A stretch of DNA of 11,152 nt, from positions 1 through 11,152 of the forward strand of contig VGTA01000049.1 of the NCBI GenBank assembly GCA_016874875.1, read 5' to 3'. The notes beneath the pieces are model-generated. The model saw only the letters and a list, made by a program, of their open reading frames with translations, searched no databases and was not told the DNA's origin. The position numbers and the translations under genes were made by a program. The stretch is from Deltaproteobacteria bacterium (GTDB lineage: Bacteria; Myxococcota_A; Bradymonadia; UBA7976; VGTA01). This document shows positions 1 through 5,750 of the stretch, piece by piece (position 1 is the first letter of the stretch; the number at the start of each line of letters is the position of its first letter).

Positions 1-73
1 CTGGTCTTGAGGGGCCGGAGGTGGGGGAGCGCTGGTAGCCGCTCTGGACGGTGAACGGGAATGAGTAGGTCAT
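1..73 (-). CDS. N-terminal fragment of an unrecognised protein, truncated by the left window edge
   Basis: An ATG at 73 overlaps the TGA stop (70-72) of the preceding small ORF in an ATGA arrangement, typical of translational coupling. The frame stays open for 24 codons to the window edge, starting MTYSFPFTVQSG. No family can be recognised from so short a stretch. The case for a real gene rests only on the ATGA junction and the promoter and ribosome binding site upstream of the first ORF. Codon use (TCA, AGA, CCA) is less GC-biased than in the rest of the window, which could mean acquired DNA or simply a non-coding stretch. Coding status is uncertain. Confidence 0.35.
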   Translation of the reverse strand, partial: MTYSFPFTVQSGYQRSPTSGPSRP

Positions 74-294
74 GGGGTGCGCTGGCTGGGTGAGAGTGAT
101 GGAGGCGGAGGGGGAGGCGCTGAGGGAGAGATGTCAGGGTGGTCACCTTGGTCATCGTTGCAGCAATCGCCCTGCCCTAGGTTGAGCAAGAGGCGCTTGA
201 GACTCGGACGGGGGCGCACGAGGGGGGCGTCGCTGTCCGTGTTGTTCTGAGCGTGACCGTAGTGGAGCAGGGCGATCAGGGCTGCGGGGCTCAT
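70..294 (-). CDS. Small hypothetical protein (74 aa) with proline-rich tail
   Basis: The ORF starts at ATG 294. AAGGAG lies 6 nt upstream (301-306), a near-ideal Shine-Dalgarno, and a sigma70-like promoter sits about 30-60 nt upstream (TTGACG, 17-nt spacer, TAGCTT). The first half (MSPAALIALLHYGHAQ, then a basic stretch RPRPSLKRLLLN) has GC-rich third positions like real genes here. The second half drifts to a low-complexity proline/serine tail (APPPPPPSLSPSQ) with mixed codon use. I do not recognise a family. It has no clear signal peptide or membrane segment. Its stop overlaps the start of another ORF by 4 bp, so it may head a small operon leaving the window. It could be a degraded gene start instead of a functional small protein. 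Confidence 0.5.
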   Translation of the reverse strand: MSPAALIALLHYGHAQNNTDSDAPLVRPRPSLKRLLLNLGQGDCCNDDQGDHPDISPSAPPPPPPSLSPSQRTP

Positions 295-300
295 GTGAGG

Positions 301-353
301 CTCCTTGAGGCGAGAGAGACCCCGAAGCTAATCACGCAGAACACGCGCGTCAA
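301..353 (-). promoter_or_regulatory. Predicted sigma70-type promoter and Shine-Dalgarno for the 74-aa ORF
   Basis: On the minus strand, a -35 box TTGACG (348-353) is followed by a 17-nt spacer and a -10 box TAGCTT (325-330). A Shine-Dalgarno AAGGAG (301-306) lies 6 nt before the ATG. The surrounding spacer 295-418 is visibly more AT-rich than the neighbouring genes, as promoter regions in GC-rich genomes often are. A short inverted repeat (TAGAA, GAT loop, TTCTA) lies just upstream of the -35 at about 354-366. It is too weak to call a terminator for the beta-barrel gene ending at 419. The call rests on consensus match only. Confidence 0.5.
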
Positions 354-418
354 TAGAAATCTTCTAACCGACCATCAGCTCTATTTTCTAGTTGGAACAA
401 AAGTGCAACCAAGCCCCC

Positions 419-1381
419 TCACTGCTCAAACCGCGCCGCCACCGGCATCTGCAAAAACATCGACAGACTCAGCCCAAACACAAACTCCCCCGACTCGTCC
501 AGCGCCCTGCGATACCCCAGCGACAGCTGCCCGCGCGACGCGCTCGCCTCCACCAGCGCCAGCCCGCCGCTCGCCCAGGCGCGCGCGGGGGCGGCGGGGG
601 GGGCGAGGCGCTCATAGCCGCCGCGGAGCACGAGGCGCTCCCCGAGCAGCAGCTCCCCCCCCGCGCTCAGCGACCGCGCCTCCGTGGCGGGCTGATACAT
701 CAGGTCCACGTCGAGCGTGAAGCGCGTGTGCGCGAACCCCACCCCGCCCCCGAACCGCTGCTGACCGGCCACCTCGAGCAGACTCTCCGCCACCACCCCA
801 AGCCGCAGCCCCCCCGCCGCCAACATCGCGCCGGCGTCGAGGTCGAAGCCGTCGCGGCTCGTGAGCTCATCAAAGACATAGCGCCCCGCCGCCCCCACGA
901 GCACCTCGGCGCCGCTGAGGGCGGCGGCGGGCAGCGACAGACCCAGGCGCCCCTCGTAGCCGCTCGTGCTCCCGCCGCGCAGCACGTGCCCGTAGGCGAG
1001 CCCCACGGCGAGGCGCTCCTCTAGGAAGTTCGACTGAGAGTCCACCACGCTCACGCCGAGCGTGTTGTCGCCGCCGCTCGTGCGGAAGTACTGCGCGTCG
1101 ATGGCGTAGGAGGGCGCGAGGCTCATGCCGGCGGGGTTATAGAGGAGGGCCTGGTTAAAGCTGCCCGCCCCGCGCGCGGCGCCGCCGGTGGCGAGGGCGG
1201 CGGCGGTGTTGAGGTGGCGCGTGGGCGCGCCGCTCCCGGCGTCGGCGTGAGCGCGGCGGGCGGGGGCGGCGCAGAGGAGGGCGCAGAGGAGGGCGCAGAG
1301 GAGGGCGCAGAGGAGGGCGCAGAGGAGAGCGCGGGGGAGGGCGCGGGGGAGGGCGCGGGCGCGGGGGCGTGAGGCGGTCAT
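419..1381 (-). CDS. Outer-membrane beta-barrel protein (PorV/FadL-like) with tetrapeptide-repeat signal peptide
   Basis: A 320-aa protein. The ATG at 1381 overlaps the coaX stop as ATGA, so translation is probably coupled to coaX; longer in-frame starts lie inside coaX and are shadows. Residues 1-46 form an unusual signal peptide: an Arg-rich N-region, two ALPR units (10-17), five ALLC units (18-37), then AAPARRAHA with likely cleavage after A46. The mature part has alternating hydrophobic/polar strands rich in Gly and aromatics. An early NPAGMSLAPSYAIDAQYF segment resembles the NPAG region of FadL/PorV-like barrels. No transport substrate can be deduced. As last gene of an epmA-birA-coaX operon its link to cofactor genes is positional only. 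A barrel fold is likely; the exact family is not certain. Confidence 0.8.
   Translation of the reverse strand: MTASRPRARALPRALPRALLCALLCALLCALLCALLCAAPARRAHADAGSGAPTRHLNTAAALATGGAARGAGSFNQALLYNPAGMSLAPSYAIDAQYFRTSGGDNTLGVSVVDSQSNFLEERLAVGLAYGHVLRGGSTSGYEGRLGLSLPAAALSGAEVLVGAAGRYVFDELTSRDGFDLDAGAMLAAGGLRLGVVAESLLEVAGQQRFGGGVGFAHTRFTLDVDLMYQPATEARSLSAGGELLLGERLVLRGGYERLAPPAAPARAWASGGLALVEASASRGQLSLGYRRALDESGEFVFGLSLSMFLQMPVAARFEQ
1268..1351. repeat. 12-bp tandem repeat array (5 perfect + 2 degenerate units) in the signal peptide coding region
   Basis: Plus-strand unit GGCGCAGAGGAG is repeated five times perfectly (1268-1327). Two degenerate units follow in which AGA has become GGG (1328-1351). 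On the coding strand the perfect units read ALLC and the degenerate ones ALPR. The array lies wholly inside the signal peptide of the beta-barrel gene, and its 12-bp period preserves the frame. Perfect identity of the five hydrophobic units points to recent expansion by slippage. Confidence 0.95.
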
Positions 1382-2148
1382 CGGTTCTGCTCGTAGATCA
1401 AGCGCAGGCCCTCTAGGGTGAGGTGGGGGCGCACCTCCTCGATCTCGGCGGAGTGGGGGGCGATGAGGGAGGCGAGCCCGCCCGTGGCCACCACGCGCGC
1501 CGCCCCGCCGAGCTCGGCGCGCATGCGGCGGGCGAGGCCGTCGATGAGGGCGGCGTGCCCCAAGATGAGCCCCGACTGGATGTTCTCGGCGGTGGTGGCG
1601 CCGATGGCCGCGGGGGGCGCCGTGAGCGGCACGCGGCTGAGGCGCGCCCCGCGGGCGCTGAGCGCCTCGGCGCAGGTGTGGACCCCCGGGCAGATCGCCC
1701 CGCCGAGGAACTCCCCCGCCGCGCTCACCACGTCGAGCGTGGTGGCGGTGCCGAGGTCCGCCACGATCACCGCCCCCCCCCACAGGCGGCGCGCCGCCAC
1801 CGCGTTCACGACCCTGTCGGGGCCCACCTGCTCGGGGTCCGCGTAGCGAATCGGCAGCGTCTTGAGCCCCGGGCCCACCACCAGGCAGCGCACCCCCGCC
1901 CACTCCTCCACCGCGCGCCTGTAGGGCTCGGTGGCGGCGGGCACCACGCTCGCGATGATCGCCCCCGTGAGCGCGCGCAGCCCGCGCGCCTCCCCCGCCC
2001 GCCGCTCCATGAGGGGGGTGAGCAGCGCGCCGAGCTCATCGGCGGTGCGGGCGGGGTGAGTGCTCAGGCGCCACTCGGCGCGCAGGCGCTCGCCGTCGTA
2101 GAGCCCGAGGGTGGCGTGGGTGTTGCCGATGTCGATGGCGAGCAGCAT
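1378..2148 (-). CDS. coaX: Type III pantothenate kinase
   Basis: CoaX phosphorylates pantothenate with ATP, the first step of coenzyme A synthesis; type III enzymes belong to the ASKHA fold. At 256 aa the length is normal for the family. The diagnostic motifs are present: phosphate-binding DIGNTHATLGL at residues 6-16 with catalytic Asp6, GPDRVVNA at 109-116 (the GxDR pantothenate motif), DLGTATTLDVV at 131-141, and GGAICPGV at 149-156. The ATG at 2148 has AGAGG about 9 nt upstream. It lies 32 bp downstream of the biotin ligase gene, a pairing seen in many bacteria, and its stop overlaps the beta-barrel start by 4 bp. No frameshift or missing motif is seen. Confidence 0.96.
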   Translation of the reverse strand: MLLAIDIGNTHATLGLYDGERLRAEWRLSTHPARTADELGALLTPLMERRAGEARGLRALTGAIIASVVPAATEPYRRAVEEWAGVRCLVVGPGLKTLPIRYADPEQVGPDRVVNAVAARRLWGGAVIVADLGTATTLDVVSAAGEFLGGAICPGVHTCAEALSARGARLSRVPLTAPPAAIGATTAENIQSGLILGHAALIDGLARRMRAELGGAARVVATGGLASLIAPHSAEIEEVRPHLTLEGLRLIYEQNR

Positions 2149-2180
2149 GCGCGGGGACCTCTGGGCGGGGCGGCGGGCGG

Positions 2181-2939
2181 TCAGGGGGCGGGGAGGCGCG
2201 CGAGCACCTCCGCCTCGCCGCTCTCCATGGTGACGCGCCCCGCGTCGGTGTCAAGCAGCAGCCCCCCCTCCTCCCCCAGCCCCGCGAAGCGCCCCGCCAC
2301 CCCCATGCAGCGCATCGGCGTCCCGAGGGGCAGCGCGTGCGCGCCCCAGACGTCGCCGAGCGCGGCGGGGGAGGCGCGCAGCAGCGCCAGCGCCCCCTCG
2401 AGCTCGGCGGCGAGCGCGGCGGCGAGCGCGTCGAGGGGCGGCGGCGGCGCCCCGAGCGCCTCCTGCAGACTCACGGCGGCGGCGGGGAGCGCCGGGTGGG
2501 GCGTGAGGTTGAGCCCCACCCCCACCACCGCCGCGAGCGCGCCCTCCCCCGCCGCCCGCGCCTCACAGAGCACCCCCGCCAGCTTGCGCCCGCGCCAGAG
2601 CGCGTCGTTGGGCCACTTGAGCGCCAGCTCCGCCCGCGCCCCCTCCCCCGCCCCCGCCCCCGCCAGCAGCCCCCGCGCCAGACGCGCCACCGCCACCCCC
2701 GCCGCCAGCGACAGGCGCGGGAGCAGCGCGGGGGCGAGCCCCGCCAGCGGCGGGCGCCAGCTCAGGCACAGGCACGCCCCCGCCGGCGCCGCCCACGCCC
2801 GCCCGAGGCGCCCGCGCCCCGCCCACTGCGAGTCGGTGTACACCCCGAGCAGCTCGGGGCGCGCCCACAGCGCGTCCTGCGTGCTCGCGCAGGCGTCGAG
2901 GCGGCTCCAGCCCGCGAGGGGTGCGGGGGGCGCGCTCAC
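2181..2939 (-). CDS. birA: Biotin--[acetyl-CoA-carboxylase] ligase, catalytic type without DNA-binding domain
   Basis: This ligase makes biotinyl-5'-AMP and transfers biotin to the carrier subunit of acetyl-CoA carboxylase. Numbered from GTG 2939, it shows the biotin/ATP-binding GRGRLGRAW (about 41-49), KWPND (108-112), KLAGVLCE (119-126) and VGVGLNL further on, plus a small C-terminal domain. No N-terminal winged helix is present, so it is a group I ligase and should not act as a bio-operon repressor. I chose GTG 2939 because it forms a GTGA overlap with the epmA stop; another GTG at 2951 would add four residues. Composition is extremely Ala/Gly/Pro/Leu-rich, matching the GC bias. Confidence 0.95.
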   Translation of the reverse strand: MSAPPAPLAGWSRLDACASTQDALWARPELLGVYTDSQWAGRGRLGRAWAAPAGACLCLSWRPPLAGLAPALLPRLSLAAGVAVARLARGLLAGAGAGEGARAELALKWPNDALWRGRKLAGVLCEARAAGEGALAAVVGVGLNLTPHPALPAAAVSLQEALGAPPPPLDALAAALAAELEGALALLRASPAALGDVWGAHALPLGTPMRCMGVAGRFAGLGEEGGLLLDTDAGRVTMESGEAEVLARLPAP

Positions 2940-3991
2940 AGCTCGTCCCACCCCTGCGGGAGCCCCTCGGCGATGTGGTCGAGCCCGAGCAGGAGCATCA
3001 CGAGGCGATCGAACCCCAGCGCCACCCCCACGCAGGCGCCCATGCGCGGGAGCGCGCTCAGGAGCTCCTCGTCGACGGGATAGACGGGCTTGCCGAGGGC
3101 GGCGCGCGCCGCCCGCTCCCCCTCAAAGCGCGCCCGCTGCTCGGCGGGGTCGGAGAGCTCATCAAAGGCGTTGGCGAGCTCGAGCCCCTCCACAAACAGC
3201 TCAAAGCGCAGCGCCCAGCGCGGGTCATCGGGGCGCAGGCGGGCGAGCGCCGACTGGCTGGCGGGGAAGTCGTAGAGGAGGGTGGGGCGCCCGCGCCCGA
3301 GGCGGGGCTCCACGAGGTCCAAGAAGACCTGAAAGTACACCTCGTCCCACGACGGCGTGCCCCCCAGCGCGCCCGGGCGCACCCCGGCGGCGAGGGCGGC
3401 CGCCTTGAGCAGCGCGGCGGTGGGCGCGGCGTCGAGGTCGATCCCCGCGTAGCGCGCGAACGCCTCGCGCACGCTCAGGCGCTCGAACGGCGCGGCGAGG
3501 CACGTGAGCAGCGTGGGCGGGGGCGGCGACGCGGGGCTGTGCGCGCGGGCCTCGGCGGCGAGGGTGACGACGAGGCGCTCGCACTGCGCCATCAGCGCCT
3601 CGAGGGGCTCGCCGCGGAGGTACCACTCGAGCAGGGTGAACTCGGGGTTGTGCGTGCGCGAGGGGAGCTCATCGCGGAACACCGGGCGCAGCGCATAGAG
3701 CCGCTCGAACCCCGCCCCGAGCAGCCGCTTGAGCGCCAGCTCGGGACTCGTGTGCAGGTAGCGGCGGCGCTGAGCGCCCTCCGGCGCCCACGCGGGCGTC
3801 GCGTGGCGCGCCACCACCTCTAGGGCGTCGAGGTGCGGCTCCATCCCCGGGCACGACACCACGGTCGGCGGCTCCACCTCGGGGACCCCCTCGGCGCGGA
3901 AGAAGGCGCGCAGCGCCCACAGCAGCTCGGCGCGCCGCCGCAGGGCGCGGGCGCGGGCGGGGGTGAGCGGCGAGGGAGAGGCGTCGCGCAT
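2936..3991 (-). CDS. epmA: Elongation factor P--(R)-beta-lysine ligase (EpmA/GenX/PoxA)
   Basis: EpmA is a class II lysyl-tRNA-synthetase paralogue that attaches beta-lysine to a conserved lysine of EF-P, helping ribosomes through polyproline stretches. The 351-aa protein has only the catalytic core. It lacks the N-terminal OB-fold anticodon domain of LysS, the feature that separates the two. Motif 2 is at about 103-124 (FRDE, then HNPEFTLLEWY) and motif 3 near 325-341 (GVALGFDRLVMLLLG). HTSPELALKRLL at 80-91 is also typical. ATG 3991 has AGGAG at a 9-nt spacing. It is the first gene of the epmA-birA-coaX-barrel operon, directly after the tRNA terminator; no convincing promoter was seen in the roughly 40 bp between. 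The partner enzyme EpmB is not in this window. Confidence 0.93.
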   Translation of the reverse strand: MRDASPSPLTPARARALRRRAELLWALRAFFRAEGVPEVEPPTVVSCPGMEPHLDALEVVARHATPAWAPEGAQRRRYLHTSPELALKRLLGAGFERLYALRPVFRDELPSRTHNPEFTLLEWYLRGEPLEALMAQCERLVVTLAAEARAHSPASPPPPTLLTCLAAPFERLSVREAFARYAGIDLDAAPTAALLKAAALAAGVRPGALGGTPSWDEVYFQVFLDLVEPRLGRGRPTLLYDFPASQSALARLRPDDPRWALRFELFVEGLELANAFDELSDPAEQRARFEGERAARAALGKPVYPVDEELLSALPRMGACVGVALGFDRLVMLLLGLDHIAEGLPQGWDEL

Positions 3992-4028
3992 GGTGGGGGC
4001 TCCTGTGGAGTGGGCGCGAGCGGGCGCG

Positions 4029-4061
4029 AAAACAAAAAAGCCTAGCTTCGCAGCTAGGCTT
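4029..4061 (-). terminator. Intrinsic terminator of the tRNA cluster
   Basis: On the minus strand a perfect 10-bp stem (AAGCCTAGCT / AGCTAGGCTT) with a 4-nt GCGA loop is followed by TTTTTTGTTTT. It begins 3 nt after the last tRNA-Glu and lies about 40 bp before epmA. Only the minus orientation has a U-tract. It should stop tRNA transcription before the epmA operon. Confidence 0.9.
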
Positions 4062-4064
4062 GAG

Positions 4065-4137
4065 TGATCCGTACGGGATTCGAACCCGTGTTGCCGGCGT
4101 GAGAGGCCAGCGTCCTAGTCCACTAGACGAACGGACC
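4065..4137 (-). tRNA. tRNA-Glu (anticodon CTC), copy 1
   Basis: A 73-nt cloverleaf. The acceptor stem is GGTCCGT/ACGGATC with discriminator A, and the T-loop is TTCGAAT. The anticodon stem CTGGC/GCCGG encloses loop CTCTCAC, giving anticodon CTC (reads GAG). CCA is not encoded. It is identical base for base to the copy at 4298-4370, and it is the last tRNA before the terminator. Confidence 0.96.
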
Positions 4138-4142
4138 ACAAA

Positions 4143-4213
4143 CTCGGGAACTAGGACTCGAACCTAGATTGACGGAACCAGAACCCGCTGTCCTGCCATT
4201 AGACGATTCCCGA
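4143..4213 (-). tRNA. tRNA-Gln (anticodon CTG)
   Basis: A 71-nt cloverleaf with acceptor TCGGGAA/TTCCCGA and discriminator G. The anticodon stem GCGGG/TCCGT has G-U pairs at both ends; loop TTCTGGT gives anticodon CTG (reads CAG). CCA is not encoded. It carries the U1-A72 pair found in bacterial tRNA-Gln. It differs at only 5 positions from the tRNA-Gln at 4380-4450, including the wobble base and the adjacent stem base. It lies 5 nt upstream of tRNA-Glu copy 1. Confidence 0.95.
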
Positions 4214-4246
4214 ATATAACTGCCACCTGTTAGAGTGAGCTTCTGG

Positions 4247-4255
4247 TATGTAAAG
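4247..4255 (-). promoter_or_regulatory. Conserved element upstream of tRNA-Gln(CTG), possible -10 box
   Basis: Minus-strand CTTTACATA starts 34 nt before tRNA-Gln(CTG). A matching CTTACATA lies 35 nt before tRNA-Gln(TTG) at 4485-4492, and both are followed by GCTCA. TACATA resembles a -10 hexamer, so each Gln-Glu pair may have its own promoter. No good -35 was found about 17 nt upstream of either. Conservation could also simply reflect the duplication of the unit. Confidence 0.35.
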
Positions 4256-4297
4256 AACGCCCCCATCATGCCCTCCCGCGCCGCCCACGCTAGGGAG

Positions 4298-4370
4298 TGA
4301 TCCGTACGGGATTCGAACCCGTGTTGCCGGCGTGAGAGGCCAGCGTCCTAGTCCACTAGACGAACGGACC
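4298..4370 (-). tRNA. tRNA-Glu (anticodon CTC), copy 2
   Basis: Identical over all 73 nt to the tRNA-Glu at 4065-4137, with the same CTC anticodon and no encoded CCA. It lies 9 nt downstream of tRNA-Gln(TTG). The 84-nt spacer to the next tRNA-Gln holds a possible second promoter. Confidence 0.96.
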
Positions 4371-4379
4371 ATTGAAGTG

Positions 4380-4450
4380 CTCGGGAACTAGGAATCGAAC
4401 CTAGATTGACGGAACCAAAATCCGCTGTCCTACCATTGGACGATTCCCGA
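4380..4450 (-). tRNA. tRNA-Gln (anticodon TTG)
   Basis: A 71-nt cloverleaf with acceptor TCGGGAA/TTCCCGA and discriminator G. The anticodon stem GCGGA/TCCGT encloses loop TTTTGGT, giving anticodon TTG (reads CAA and, by wobble, CAG). It is the first tRNA of the minus-strand cluster. Just upstream, the acceptor-end sequence ATTCCCGA is repeated (4443-4450 and 4453-4460 on the plus strand), possibly a scar of duplication. Confidence 0.95.
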
Positions 4451-4484
4451 CCATTCCCGATGGACTTGAGCGTGTAGCTGAGCA

Positions 4485-4492
4485 TATGTAAG
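4485..4492 (-). promoter_or_regulatory. Conserved element upstream of tRNA-Gln(TTG), possible -10 box of the cluster
   Basis: Minus-strand CTTACATA, 35 nt before the first tRNA of the cluster, matches the element before the second tRNA-Gln. Of the two it is the more likely to be a real promoter, because nothing upstream on this strand is expected to transcribe the tRNAs except read-through from the gene ending at 4634. The rest of the 183-bp spacer 4451-4633 holds an eight-T run at 4597-4604 and no ORF I can support. Confidence 0.35.
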
Positions 4493-4633
4493 GAGCCTTG
4501 ACGCCGACGCACACCGCGCCGCGCCGCGCCGCGGTCGCCTCGCTAGGCTCCCGCTGTGTGGGGGAGTGTGTAGCAGAGCGCGGGCGGGAGCGCAAGTTTT
4601 TTTTAGCGGGGAGTCCATTTTTCCTCTGCCCGC

Positions 4634-5140
4634 TCAGCGCCCCCTGCGGAGCGCGCGGCGCGCCGAGAGCGCATAGACATCGCGCGCGGCGAGGTCCCCT
4701 GTGGGCGCGGCGGCGCGCGCCCCGCCCCACTGGAGGCGGCGCACGCTGGCGGCGCCGCGGGACTCTCGGATGAACGCCACGAGCTCCTCTAGGGCCTCTC
4801 GCCCCACGTGCTCCTCGCGGCGCGGGTCCCCGGGCAGGAGGGCGCGCTCGGGCGCCTCGTCGCAGACGGAGAGGTCGGAGAGCAAGAACTCGCCGCCCTC
4901 GAGCGCCGGCAACAGAATCACCTCCACGTGCTGCCGCACCCGCTGCTGCTCAAGGACGCTGAGCGCGCCCCCCGCCTGCAGCGCGAGGCAGCGGTCGGCG
5001 GGGAACACCTTGGCGAGCTTGAGCGTCACGCACACCACCGCCCACGCGCTCGCCCGCAGCGACAGGTGCTGCGCGCCCGAGGAGAGCAGGACGAGCGCCG
5101 GGGCGGGCGGCGGGGGGCTAGAGGGTGCGGAAGAGTCCAA
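4634..5140 (-). CDS. Hypothetical protein (168 aa) overlapping the lexA 3' end
   Basis: I do not recognise this protein. The frame opens at TTG 5140, overlapping the lexA stop by 23 bp, with a GGGGTGG purine stretch just upstream. Coding status is supported by strongly GC-rich third positions throughout. A Pro-rich N-terminus leads to a segment reading as beta strands (LVLLSSGAQHLSLRASAW, then VVCVTLKLAKV) and a mid-region LEGGEFLLSDLSVCDEAPE. Next come a predicted helix (EEHVGREALEELVAFIRES) and a basic tail. No signal peptide or membrane helix is evident, so it is probably cytoplasmic. The overlap suggests co-transcription with lexA and hence possible SOS control, which is inference. The true start could be a downstream GTG near codon 35. 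Confidence 0.7.
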   Translation of the reverse strand: MDSSAPSSPPPPAPALVLLSSGAQHLSLRASAWAVVCVTLKLAKVFPADRCLALQAGGALSVLEQQRVRQHVEVILLPALEGGEFLLSDLSVCDEAPERALLPGDPRREEHVGREALEELVAFIRESRGAASVRRLQWGGARAAAPTGDLAARDVYALSARRALRRGR

Positions 5141-5750
5141 CGACCACCCCGAGAATCATCGTCTCGCGGAACACGTCCTTGGCCACATAGATGGGCTCCA
5201 TCGCGGCGTTCGCCGGCTGCAGGCGGATGCGGCGGCGGCTGGGCTCGCTATAGAAGAGCTTGCAGGTCGCCTCGTCGCCGATGAGCGTGATCACGACGTC
5301 GCCGTCCTTGGCGTCGCGCGTCTGGCGCACGAACACCAGGTCGCCGTCGTGGATGCCGCGCTCGATCATGGATTCACCCACGATCCGCAGCGCGAACACA
5401 TCCCGCTCCTCCCCGAGCAGGCTGCGGTCCACGCAGAGGCGCTCCTCGCTCTCCTCCACCGCCAGCCGCGGCGCCCCCGCCGTCACCTTCCCCAGCAGCG
5501 GAATCTCGAGGGTGCCGCGGTTGCCCGTGGGCAGGTGCTTGGGGCGGATGGCGCGGGCGAGGTTGCGCTGCGCGTCGCGGAGCAGATAGCCCTTGCGGCA
5601 GAGCGTCTCGATGTGCTCGCTGACGCCGTTGGTGGACTTGATGCCCATCGCGGTGCAGATCTCGCGGATGCTCGGCGCGAACCCGTGCTCGCAGATGTGG
5701 TCGGTGATAAAGTCGAGGACCTGGCGCTGGCGCGGGGTGAGCGTCTTCAT
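5118..5750 (-). CDS. lexA: LexA repressor, SOS regulator
   Basis: LexA represses DNA-damage genes until RecA filaments trigger self-cleavage. The 210-aa protein has the usual length and layout. An N-terminal winged helix-turn-helix starts LTPRQRQVLDFI (4-15), with the recognition region around SIREICTAMGIKSTNGVSEHI (27-47). The cleavage site Ala91-Gly92 lies in LGKVTAGAP. The S24 protease domain has catalytic Ser127 in VGESM and Lys164 in ATCKLF. All catalytic parts are intact, so it should be inducible. Recognition-helix residues differ from the E. coli protein, which fits the lack of a perfect CTGT-N8-ACAG box upstream. It is divergent from the glycosyltransferase gene, 88 bp away. Confidence 0.96.
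   Translation of the reverse strand: MKTLTPRQRQVLDFITDHICEHGFAPSIREICTAMGIKSTNGVSEHIETLCRKGYLLRDAQRNLARAIRPKHLPTGNRGTLEIPLLGKVTAGAPRLAVEESEERLCVDRSLLGEERDVFALRIVGESMIERGIHDGDLVFVRQTRDAKDGDVVITLIGDEATCKLFYSEPSRRRIRLQPANAAMEPIYVAKDVFRETMILGVVVGLFRTL

Noticed and set aside
1268..1351. CRISPR array or transcription-factor binding array
   Set aside because: Units are 12 bp, directly adjacent without spacers, and in frame within a signal peptide.
1423..3408. Very long plus-strand open frame (661 codons) antisense to coaX, birA and epmA
   Set aside because: It is a shadow caused by extreme GC content; the opposite strand encodes three recognisable enzymes with intact motifs, and the plus-strand product is low-complexity Arg/Ala/Pro with no family resemblance.
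4065..4450. tRNA genes as an integration site of a mobile element
   Set aside because: No integrase, no partial tRNA-3' repeat and no compositional break nearby; the repeated tRNA sequence is explained by two full functional tRNA copies.
4443..4460. Short direct repeat ATTCCCGA next to tRNA-Gln(TTG) as an att site
   Set aside because: Only 8 bp long, matches the tRNA 5' end and not the 3' end normally used, and no mobile gene is present; at most a duplication scar.
4571..4634. Intrinsic terminator around the eight-T run (4597-4604) and the inverted repeat AGCGGG / CCCGCT
   Set aside because: The T-run lies on the wrong side of the inverted repeat for either strand, and the only stem before it on the plus strand is four base pairs with no plus-strand gene upstream.
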